DNA from: DATCJU01 sp036562635
Lineage (GTDB): Bacteria; Actinomycetota; Actinomycetes; Mycobacteriales; Pseudonocardiaceae
Length of the DNA: 20,972 bases
Direction of reading: 5' to 3'
Assembly: GCA_036562635.1 (NCBI GenBank)
Contig: DATCJU010000170.1
Location: forward strand, 1 to 20,972
Each line of letters begins with the position of its first letter. The first letter of the stretch is position 1. This document shows positions 15,823 to 20,972 of this stretch, piece after piece. The translations under genes were made by a program, and so were the position numbers. Under the pieces are notes generated by a model, which ran no database searches, had not been told where the DNA came from, and saw only the letters and a list, made by a program, of their open reading frames with translations.

Positions 15823-16275
15823 TCAGTCGCCGAGGGCCTTGCAGGGGCGGGTGCGCAGGTCCCGGACGTAGTCGGCGGGTGCGCCGGCCGCCTCCGCGGC
15901 GTCCGCCACCACGCCCAGGTAGCGTGCCGACGGCAGGCCGCCCTCGTAGGCGTTCAGGACGTAGAACCAGGCCAGCGCCGAGCCCTCGAGGGTCTGGACC
16001 CGCAGGCGGATCTTCTTGTGCAGACCGAGTTCGATGGCCTCCCAGCTGTCCAGACGTCGCTCGTCGTCGGGGGTGACGTCGTAGAGCACCACGAAGACCC
16101 GGGACCCCGGGTCTTCGACGATCATGCAGAGAGCGCCCTCCCAGGCGACGTCCTCTCCGCCGAACGTCAGCCGCCACCCCTCGAGCCACCCCGTGCCCAC
16201 CATGGGGGAGTGCGGGGCACGCTCCATCATCTGGGCGGGATCCATGTTGGACCCGTAAGCGGCGTAGAGCGGCAC
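15823..16275 (-). CDS. gamma-glutamylcyclotransferase-like protein
   Basis: Small cytoplasmic protein of about 150 residues with the AIG2/GGCT fold. The substrate loop YAAYGSNMDP (4-13) is diagnostic. DSWEAIELG places Glu79 where the family's catalytic glutamate is expected, just before the strand HKKIRLRV. Members release 5-oxoproline from gamma-glutamyl compounds, but many bacterial ones are untested. GTG 16275 was chosen because it starts the family sequence (PLYAAYGSN); the open frame runs 37 codons further upstream with no family likeness. The ribosome site is weak. It converges on amiA1 and is divergent from lpdA. The same position and orientation is held by Rv3304 in M. tuberculosis as I recall. 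A role in amide or gamma-glutamyl amine turnover beside the amidohydrolases is inferred. Confidence 0.82.
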   Translation of the reverse strand: MPLYAAYGSNMDPAQMMERAPHSPMVGTGWLEGWRLTFGGEDVAWEGALCMIVEDPGSRVFVVLYDVTPDDERRLDSWEAIELGLHKKIRLRVQTLEGSALAWFYVLNAYEGGLPSARYLGVVADAAEAAGAPADYVRDLRTRPCKALGD

Positions 16276-16462
16276 GCAGCACAGCCTAGCGATTCCGGAG
16301 GGACGAGAGGGGGAACATCCCGGCCAGATGAGCCATGTAGGTGTTCCGCCGACGTTTTCCCTGGTGTCGCGCGAGCCGGCGGGCACCTGTGAAGTGTCAA
16401 GAACTCACCGCGTACGGTTGGAGCACCAGGGCCCGTCGACCACGCGTGTGCAGGAGGACCAC

Positions 16463-17866
16463 GTGACTCGCATCGTGATCATGGGAGGCGGTCCCGCCGG
16501 GTACGAGGCGGCGCTGGTCGCTGCCCAGCACGGTGCCGATGTCACCGTGGTGGAGAAGGACGGTCTCGGCGGGGCGTGCGTGCTCTACGACTGTGTTCCG
16601 TCGAAGACGTTCATCGCCTCCGCCGGTGCTCGTTCGGCGTTCCGCGACGCGGGGGAGCTGGGCATGCGCACGGCGGACGAGGAGGTGTCCGTCCAGGTCC
16701 CCGTCGTGCACGGGCGGGTCAAGGGGCTGGCGCTGGCCCAGTCCGCCGACGTGCGGGCCCGGCTGCAGCGCGAGGGCGTCCGCATCCTCAACGGCAAGGC
16801 CCGTTTCTGCGACGAGGCCCCGGGCATGGCCACGCACCGGGTCGCCGTGGACCTCAACGACGGCGGGACGGAGGTGCTGCCCGCGGACGTGGTGCTGATC
16901 GCGACCGGCGCCACCCCGCGGATCCTGCCGGGTGCCGAGCCGGACGGTGAGCGCATCCTGACCTGGCGGCAGATCTACGACCTGACCGAGCTGCCGGAGC
17001 ACCTGGTGGTGGTGGGTTCCGGTGTGACCGGTGTGGAGTTCGCCTCCGCCTACACCGAGATGGGGGTCAAGGTCACGCTGGTGTCCAGCCGGGACCGGGT
17101 GCTGCCGCACGAGGACGCGGACGCGGCGGCGGTCCTGGAGGAGGTGTTCGCCGAGCGCGGCACCACGGTGGTCAAACACGCCCGTGCCGAGCGGGTGGAG
17201 CGGACCGCCGACGGGGTGCTGGTGCACCTGCAGGACGGCCGCACCGTGGCGGGCAGCCACGTGCTGATGACCGTGGGTTCGGTGCCGAACACCGGTGACA
17301 TCGGCCTGGAGAAGGTGGGTGTCGAGCTGGGGCGTGGCGGCTACATCCCGGTGGACCGGGTGTCCCGGACCACGGTGCCCGGTATCTACGCGGCGGGTGA
17401 CTGCACCGGGGTGCTGCTGCTGGCCTCGGTGGCCGCGATGCAGGGACGGATCGCGATGTGGCACGCCCTGGGCCAGGGGGTGCAGCCGCTGCGGTTGAGG
17501 ACGGTCGCGGCGAACGTGTTCACCAACCCCCAGATCGCCACGGTGGGCATCAGCCAGCAGGCCATCGACTCCGGCGAGGTGCCGGCCCGCACCGTGATGC
17601 TCCCGCTGTCCACCAATCCGCGGGCGAAGATGGAGGGGGTGCGGCGTGGCTTCGTCAAGCTGTTCTGCCGCCCGGCGACCGGTGTGGTCATCGGTGGTGT
17701 CGTGGTGGCCCCGGCGGCCAGCGAGCTGATCCTGCCGATCGCGCTGGCGGTGCAGAACCAGCTGACCGCCGACGACCTGGCCTACACCTTCTCGGTGTAC
17801 CCGTCGATGTCCGGTTCGATCACCGAGGCCGGTCGCCAGCTCATGCGGCACGACGACCTGGACTGA
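16463..17866 (+). CDS. lpdA: NAD(P)H-quinone dehydrogenase, flavoprotein disulfide reductase family (LpdA)
   Basis: FAD enzyme of about 467 residues related to lipoamide dehydrogenase. The FAD-binding fold starts IVIMGGGPAGYEAA (4-17), the NAD(P) fold has VVVGSGVTGVEFAS (GSGVTG at 185-190), IYAAGDCTG binds FAD again, and a dimerisation domain closes the protein. The redox site reads GGACVLYDCVPSK, with Cys39 and Cys44 both present in the normal CX4C spacing. At the C-terminus the usual HPTLSE base motif is YPSMSG (446-451), so the catalytic His and Glu are lost. That fits the actinobacterial LpdA quinone reductases (Rv3303c type) rather than a true dihydrolipoamide dehydrogenase. GTG 16463 has AGGAGG 5 bases before it. 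It is divergent from the GGCT-like gene with 187 bp between. Confidence 0.9.
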   Translation: MTRIVIMGGGPAGYEAALVAAQHGADVTVVEKDGLGGACVLYDCVPSKTFIASAGARSAFRDAGELGMRTADEEVSVQVPVVHGRVKGLALAQSADVRARLQREGVRILNGKARFCDEAPGMATHRVAVDLNDGGTEVLPADVVLIATGATPRILPGAEPDGERILTWRQIYDLTELPEHLVVVGSGVTGVEFASAYTEMGVKVTLVSSRDRVLPHEDADAAAVLEEVFAERGTTVVKHARAERVERTADGVLVHLQDGRTVAGSHVLMTVGSVPNTGDIGLEKVGVELGRGGYIPVDRVSRTTVPGIYAAGDCTGVLLLASVAAMQGRIAMWHALGQGVQPLRLRTVAANVFTNPQIATVGISQQAIDSGEVPARTVMLPLSTNPRAKMEGVRRGFVKLFCRPATGVVIGGVVVAPAASELILPIALAVQNQLTADDLAYTFSVYPSMSGSITEAGRQLMRHDDLD

Positions 17867-17887
17867 GCGCCCCGGCGGCCGGGGCGC
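17867..17887 (+). terminator. stop-codon-proximal hairpin after lpdA
   Basis: GCGCCCCGG (17867-17875) and CCGGGGCGC (17879-17887) pair perfectly over 9 bp around a CGG loop. The stem starts at the first base after the lpdA stop. Confidence 0.55.
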
Positions 17888-17902
17888 CGCTCGTGATCGT
17901 CG

Positions 17903-17937
17903 CGGCCCGGAAGGACGTGGACCGTCCTTCCGGGCCG
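17903..17937 (+). terminator. second, stronger terminator hairpin after lpdA
   Basis: CGGCCCGGAAGGACG (17903-17917) and CGTCCTTCCGGGCCG (17923-17937) pair perfectly over 15 bp with a 5-nt loop. TCGTCGTT follows rather than a full T-tract. The remaining gap to 18300 (about 360 bp) shows no gene or convincing promoter. Confidence 0.75.
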
Positions 17938-18300
17938 TCGTCGTTCCTGCGGTCGGCCCGGTGCGGGGAGGGACGGGAGATCGTCACGGGCCTTCCCCGA
18001 CGAGGGAGTCGCATCACGCTTCGTGACAGAGATCGGCGTGTTTTTCGCTCGGAACGGTGATATCAGGAGTGGTTTCCCGGCAAGGTCGATCGTCCTGAGC
18101 GACGGAAGGTGCGCTCGGTGCGGCGCTGTACTGCTCCCAGACGAGTGGATTCGCCTCATCGGGGGGAATGTGACGGTGATCGGTGGGAGCGGGCAACCCG
18201 AGGAGCGTGGTTCGACGTCCTTGCGGCGTCGGAACGAAGCTGGACCGGCTCGGTGGTCGTCATGGCCGATCACACCTGGTCCGGACCGCGGGAGGAAGGA

Positions 18301-18939
18301 ATGGGAGGGCTCAGGACCGGCGCCGTGGCGGCGGTGTTCACCGGTGCTCTGCTCGGCGGGTTCGGCACGCCGGCGCTCGCCCAGGGCCCGGAGCAGGACG
18401 GCGCGGCGACGGTGTCGACCGGGGAACCGGGGACGGCACCGGACGACCCGACGTCACAGGTGTGGCTGACACTGACCCCGGACTCCGGCCGACCGGGGAC
18501 CACGGTTGCCGTCCAGGCCGCCTGCGAGGCCGGGGAGTGGAGCCAGGCGCAGTCCCCGGTGCTGGCTCCGGCCGAGCTGACCCGGAACCGTGAGGGGCAC
18601 CAGCCGTGGGCGCTCCACGGCACCACCCGGGTCGCGCCCGACGCCGCGGCGGGCGAGTACGTGGTCACGTTCACCTGCGGAGGCCAGACGGTCCGGACCA
18701 CGTTCACCGTGGTGGGCCAGGACGGGCCGGGTGGTGTCGCGCCGCCCCCGACCACCGAGCCGATGCAGGCCCTGGTCGCACCACGCGGCGCGGTGGAGGC
18801 CGGTGCGGGTGACGTCGCCGGTGCCGACGAGCGGACCGGCATCGACCGGCAGGAGGTGCTGCTCACCGTGGCCGCCCTGGTGGCCGCCGCGGGCACGGTC
18901 GGGGTGGTGGTGTTGCGGCGACGCATGAGCGGTCGATGA
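18301..18939 (+). CDS. exported, membrane-anchored protein with Ig-like ectodomain
   Basis: No named family was recognised. The 212 residues comprise a signal peptide (1-27, cleavage after ALA), an acidic Gly/Pro/Thr linker, and a beta-rich domain at about 53-138 that begins VWLTLTPDSGRPGTTVAV and holds two cysteines (Cys75 and Cys126), probably disulfide-bonded. A flexible Gly/Ala/Pro stalk follows, then one membrane helix (about 186-205) and a basic tail RRRMSGR. There is no LPXTG sorting signal. The domain style (PxSGxPGT start, one disulfide) is common in actinobacterial cell-surface proteins. ATG 18301 was chosen because GGAGGAAGGA sits directly before it and the signal peptide begins there; an in-frame ATG at 18262 would add 13 hydrophilic residues. 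The gene stands alone between hairpin regions. Confidence 0.82.
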   Translation: MGGLRTGAVAAVFTGALLGGFGTPALAQGPEQDGAATVSTGEPGTAPDDPTSQVWLTLTPDSGRPGTTVAVQAACEAGEWSQAQSPVLAPAELTRNREGHQPWALHGTTRVAPDAAAGEYVVTFTCGGQTVRTTFTVVGQDGPGGVAPPPTTEPMQALVAPRGAVEAGAGDVAGADERTGIDRQEVLLTVAALVAAAGTVGVVVLRRRMSGR

Positions 18940-18948
18940 GACGTGCCC

Positions 18949-18972
18949 GCCGTGGCCGTTTCCGGTCACGGC
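18949..18972 (+). terminator. hairpin after the surface-protein gene
   Basis: GCCGTGGCC (18949-18957) pairs with GGTCACGGC (18964-18972) over 9 bp with one G-T wobble and a GTTTCC loop. It begins 9 bases after the stop. No T-tract is present. Confidence 0.45.
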
Positions 18973-18991
18973 ATCGAGGGCAGGTGATCGT

Positions 18992-19152
18992 GCGGTACCG
19001 GCTCCGCGGCTGCCGTGCCCCTCGCCCCTGCCGCGGCCTTCCGGACGCACCCGTGTGGTGCCGTTGATCCGAGTGTCGGTGTCGATGATCGCGTGCCCCC
19101 TCCGGTGGTGCGGCGGCAGTGCGTGTCCCACCGGTGCGGGAGCCGGTACCGC
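18992..19152. repeat. 161-bp segment bounded by 14-bp perfect inverted repeats
   Basis: GCGGTACCGGCTCC (18992-19005) recurs as its exact reverse complement GGAGCCGGTACCGC (19139-19152). The interior has smaller complementary pieces, CTGCCG (19010-19015) with CGGCAG (19114-19119), and a GCACC/GGTGC hairpin (19047-19061). No coding sequence was recognised inside. A structured RNA or a small inverted-repeat element are both possible. No flanking target duplication is visible. Confidence 0.5.
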
Positions 19153-19154
19153 TC

Positions 19155-19200
19155 GGGCTCGCCGGCGGCCGGGATCGAACCCGGGACCGCCGGCGAGCCC
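19155..19200. repeat. very stable 46-nt stem-loop with a tRNA T-arm-like tip
   Basis: A 14-bp perfect stem (GGGCTCGCCGGCGG, 19155-19168, with 19187-19200) is topped by 5 bp (CCGGG/CCCGG), with a 2-nt bulge and an ATCGAA loop. Read on the minus strand the tip is CCGGGTTCGATCCCGG, the sequence of a tRNA T-arm. No complete tRNA can be folded here: the matching acceptor strand and the anticodon and D arms are missing. It may be a terminator, a tRNA remnant or an attachment-site scar. Confidence 0.5.
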
Positions 19201-19265
19201 ACACGATCGTCAGGCCTCCTGCTTCTCCACCCAGTCGAACGTCAGGGTTCCTAGAGCACGCATTA

Positions 19266-19294
19266 CGTTTCCGCTGGCCTAACCTGCGGAAACG
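19266..19294 (-). terminator. distal hairpin downstream of the DUF397 gene
   Basis: CGTTTCCGC (19266-19274) and GCGGAAACG (19286-19294) pair perfectly over 9 bp around an 11-nt loop. It lies just beyond the main DUF397 terminator and could act as a backup on either strand. Confidence 0.45.
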
Positions 19295-19296
19295 GG

Positions 19297-19329
19297 GGAG
19301 CCCGCCCGAGCACGGATCGGGCGGGCTCC
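19297..19329 (-). terminator. terminator of the XRE-DUF397 operon
   Basis: Arms 19297-19309 (GGAGCCCGCCCGA) and 19317-19329 pair perfectly over 13 bp with a 7-nt loop. It starts 7 bases past the DUF397 stop on the minus strand and is followed on that strand by CCCGTTTCC, a short T run. Confidence 0.8.
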
Positions 19330-19336
19330 TCGCGTA

Positions 19337-19534
19337 TCAGCGCGGCAGGTCGAGCCGGCCAGCCTTCACCGCGCCGATGAACGCGGTCCACTGCGGCCGG
19401 TCGACGGTGAAGTACCCGCCGGCCGGGTTCTTCGAGTCACGCACCGCCGCGCCGGAGGTCGACGGTGCCACTTCCACGCAGTTGCTCTCCTGGGCGCTGT
19501 AGCTGGACTTGCGCCACGTCCCCGGTACGGTCAT
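19337..19534 (-). CDS. DUF397 domain protein
   Basis: About 65 residues forming one DUF397 domain: WRKSSYSAQESNCVEVAP, then VRDSKNPAGG and a C-terminal WTAFIGAVKAGRLD. These blocks and the length are typical. DUF397 proteins are an actinobacterial family almost always encoded beside an XRE regulator and are implicated in development and antibiotic production (BldB/WhiJ and Scr1/Scr2-type pairs), where the small protein is thought to modulate the DNA-binding partner. ATG 19534 overlaps the stop of the XRE gene (ATGA) and has GGGAGG just upstream; an in-frame ATG four codons earlier lacks a ribosome site. A strong terminator follows. The domain call is certain; its action in this strain is inferred. 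Confidence 0.93.
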   Translation of the reverse strand: MTVPGTWRKSSYSAQESNCVEVAPSTSGAAVRDSKNPAGGYFTVDRPQWTAFIGAVKAGRLDLPR

Positions 19535-20385
19535 GCTGCCTCCCATTCCTTGAGGGTCGCGGTGATGAGCTCGGCTGACTCCTCTGGGCTCATCGCCAGC
19601 TGACGGATCGTATCCGCCACTTCCTGGTAGGCGGCTACATCGCCGTCGTCATCGAGAAACACCCCGGAACGATGGTGCTCCAGATGCACCGTCGAGGGCA
19701 TGTCCTCGAAGACATAGAGCACGAACATGCCGGCGAGGCCTGTGTGCCAGCCAGCCGAGAACGGCACGATCCGCACGGTGATGTTGTCCCGCTCGCTCAT
19801 CTGCAGGACGTGGCGGAGCTGGTCTGCCATCACCTCTGGTCCGCCGATGGGGGTGCGTAGAGCCGCCTCGCCGATCAGTGCGACTAGGTGCGGTGGCGGT
19901 GGAGTACGGCGCAGCAGCACTTCGCGGCGGGCCAGGCGCAGTGCGACGCGCGCTTCGATGGTGCCGGCGGGTTCGTTGGTGTCGCTGAGGATCGTGCGAG
20001 CGTAATCGCCGACCTGCAACAGACCGGGGATGAGCAGCGGCGACCAGTCGACGATCTCGGCGGCGATGCGCTCGCATTCCATCACCCCGGCTAGCTGCGG
20101 TGAAGCTCCCACGAAACCGGTCGCCAACCAGTTTTTGTCAGCGGCACCACGAGCCAGGTCGAGCAGGCGCTCGCGCTCATCGGCGGGCACGCCCAGTGCG
20201 GTGAGCAGGGTGGCCACGTCCTCGACGCGGGGAACTCTCCTAGCGTTCTCCCAGAAGCTGATGTTCGCGTAGGGGATACCCACACGGCTGCTCAGCTCGC
20301 GCATCGTCAGCCCGGCGGCTTCGCGTGCCCTGCGCAGCGCGGCGCCAAGTGCGCGAAGTCGGGGTGTGCCGGCAGTTTCAGCCAT
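19531..20385 (-). CDS. XRE family transcriptional regulator with DUF5753 (Scr1/WhiJ type)
   Basis: About 284 residues. The N-terminal XRE helix-turn-helix spans about 12-66 (LGAALRRAREAAGLTMRELS, then IPYANISFWENARRVP). A C-terminal DUF5753 domain from about residue 95 starts AAEIVDWSPLLIPGLLQVGD and contains RREVLLR, IGEAALRTPIGGPEVM and ITVRIVPFSAGWH, typical of this actinobacterial family. ATG 20385 was chosen because family sequence begins at once (MAETAGTPRLRALG) and AGGG lies upstream; the open frame extends 13 codons further. It overlaps the DUF397 gene, forming a two-gene unit, and is divergent from a membrane-protein gene across a 137-bp spacer containing two palindromes. Autoregulation is likely. 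G+C is visibly lower than in the neighbouring metabolic genes, which suits a mobile or accessory origin. Confidence 0.93.
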   Translation of the reverse strand: MAETAGTPRLRALGAALRRAREAAGLTMRELSSRVGIPYANISFWENARRVPRVEDVATLLTALGVPADERERLLDLARGAADKNWLATGFVGASPQLAGVMECERIAAEIVDWSPLLIPGLLQVGDYARTILSDTNEPAGTIEARVALRLARREVLLRRTPPPPHLVALIGEAALRTPIGGPEVMADQLRHVLQMSERDNITVRIVPFSAGWHTGLAGMFVLYVFEDMPSTVHLEHHRSGVFLDDDGDVAAYQEVADTIRQLAMSPEESAELITATLKEWEAA

Positions 20386-20410
20386 GTAACAAACCCTACC
20401 GAGTGATTCT

Positions 20411-20458
20411 GTTCGAAACATCACCCATCTGGAGGCTGTTCAGATTTTGTTTCGAAAC
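20411..20458. promoter_or_regulatory. paired TTCGAA palindromes, candidate XRE operators
   Basis: GTTCGAAAC (20411-20419) and the perfect palindrome GTTTCGAAAC (20449-20458) are centred 39 bp apart in the divergent XRE/membrane-protein spacer. Position, symmetry and duplication fit binding by the XRE dimer controlling both directions. Confidence 0.55.
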
Positions 20459-20522
20459 GAGAGCATGGCTTCGATCGTAGCGGTCAGTATCACTTTCGGC
20501 ACTGTGTGTCGTTGGAGGCGCC

Positions 20523-20816
20523 GTGAGCCTGCCTCTCACTGCCTTAGTCGTCCTCTTCGGGACCGTCCTCGGCGCGGTCGCCCTGTGGTGCGCCCTGCCC
20601 GATGGGCCCCCAACCGGGCGCCACCACGTGCGCCCCGGTCGACGTCCCGATCAGCGCTCTGGTCGACCGGTCGCCGGTCCCACTCGGCGCCGCCCTGGCC
20701 ACATCGCCGACACCGTGCGGTTCGTGCCGGTCGACGAGCTCCCTGTCGAGCGCACCGATGTAGTGGTCGACGACGTCCGTCTCGTGCGCCCGTATGTCGT
20801 CGGGAGGGGACGATGA
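20523..20816 (+). CDS. small single-pass membrane protein of the XRE-DUF397 locus
   Basis: No family was recognised. The 97 residues have one N-terminal membrane helix (about 5-25, LTALVVLFGTVLGAVALWCA) and then a basic, Pro/Arg-rich segment (26-60). A more acidic C-terminal part follows, with VRFVPVDELPVERTDVVVDD. The positive charge after the helix predicts that the bulk of the protein is cytoplasmic. GTG 20523 has GGAGG 4 bases upstream. Its stop overlaps the ATG of the zinc-finger gene (ATGA), so they are coupled. It is divergent from the XRE gene and shares its control region. Similar short membrane proteins next to XRE/DUF397/zinc-finger sets may exist, but I do not know a described function. 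Confidence 0.7.
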   Translation: MSLPLTALVVLFGTVLGAVALWCALPDGPPTGRHHVRPGRRPDQRSGRPVAGPTRRRPGHIADTVRFVPVDELPVERTDVVVDDVRLVRPYVVGRGR

Positions 20817-20972
20817 CCACCACCCTCCCGTACCGCTGGTGTCCCTACGGCGGAGCCAGACACGTTATCTGGGGCCAAGCGGCCGCACCTGATGCCCCGC
20901 CTCAGACGCTGTGTCACATCCTGGTGCCGTCCCCGCGTACGGACTCTGAAGCGTGGCTATGGCCTACGTGCC
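20813..20972 (+). CDS. zinc-finger protein of the actinomycete XRE/DUF397 neighbourhood (3' partial)
   Basis: 53 residues are visible before the window ends. The pattern is WCPYGGARHVIWG near the start (His17), then TLCHILVP (Cys34) and EAWLWPTC (Cys53), with a further cysteine expected just beyond the edge. This matches the small zinc-finger family often annotated next to XRE-DUF397 pairs in Pseudonocardiales and Streptomycetales (an xWYPVGGERHA start, then WLWPTC-x-x-C). A structural zinc site of His plus three Cys is inferred. The ATG overlaps the preceding stop (ATGA). DNA or protein binding is possible; the function is undescribed as far as I know. Confidence 0.65.
   Translation, partial: MTTTLPYRWCPYGGARHVIWGQAAAPDAPPQTLCHILVPSPRTDSEAWLWPTC

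Noticed and set aside
18231..18258. GGAAC-type extracytoplasmic sigma-factor promoter before the surface-protein gene
   Set aside because: The nearest GTC element is about 20 bases away instead of 16-17, so the match is not convincing.
18023..18469. Open frame containing CARCGAVLLPDEW, resembling a zinc ribbon
   Set aside because: The similarity is limited to one CXXC pair, the frame runs into the surface-protein gene with Arg-rich shadow sequence, and there is no ribosome site.
19150..19260. Complete tRNA gene on the minus strand
   Set aside because: Only a T-arm-like hairpin is present. With a standard 7-nt loop the T-stem mispairs, and no matching 5' acceptor strand, D-arm or anticodon arm can be found.
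19200..20972. Integrative element ending at the T-arm-like hairpin
   Set aside because: No integrase, excisionase or replication gene is visible next to the hairpin and the second end is not in the window. Kept only as a question in the findings.

Overview
The window reads as chromosome of a high-GC actinobacterium, most likely Pseudonocardiales. The reasons are the very high G+C with strong third-position bias, GTG starts, four-base ATGA/GTGA gene overlaps, Streptomyces-type class I XylA, twin-arginine signals, a gene order shared with the mycobacterial amiB1-amiA1-lpdA locus, and an XRE/DUF397/zinc-finger cassette typical of actinomycetes. No sequence search was run; family calls come from motifs, length and context.

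Region 1 (1-2474) is the end of a first transcription unit: a 5'-truncated xylB-type kinase followed by a ROK regulator and a long hairpin terminator. Region 2 (2475-12951) starts with a regulatory gap holding a palindrome, a sigma70-like promoter and an inverted repeat. It continues with a second ROK regulator, a ribose-type ABC importer (two-domain ATPase, permease, Tat lipoprotein binding protein), a Gfo/Idh/MocA oxidoreductase and xylA. After a hairpin come a small secreted or membrane Q-rich protein, a cytoplasmic sugar isomerase/epimerase-like TIM barrel and a Tat-exported TIM barrel, closed by an 18-bp rho-independent terminator. Together this is pentose or sugar uptake and isomerisation: the importer brings in a sugar, XylA isomerises xylose to xylulose, and XylB phosphorylates it. 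The oxidoreductase and the TIM barrels suggest a second, unassigned sugar or polyol route.

Region 3 (13117-17937) holds two overlapping M20 amidohydrolases (amiB1, amiA1), a convergent gamma-glutamylcyclotransferase-like gene and the divergent flavoprotein lpdA. This is the same order and orientation I recall for M. tuberculosis Rv3306c-Rv3303c.

Region 4 (17938-19336) has one exported, membrane-anchored protein with an Ig-like ectodomain, then about 400 bp without a gene but rich in inverted repeats. One of these is a 46-nt stem whose tip looks like a tRNA T-arm.

Region 5 (19337-20972) is an accessory-looking cassette: an XRE regulator (Scr1/DUF5753 type) overlapping a DUF397 gene on the minus strand. 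Divergent to it is a short membrane protein overlapping a truncated zinc-finger protein. Two TTCGAA-centred palindromes lie between the two arms. This cassette and the structured gap beside it are the least understood parts of the window.
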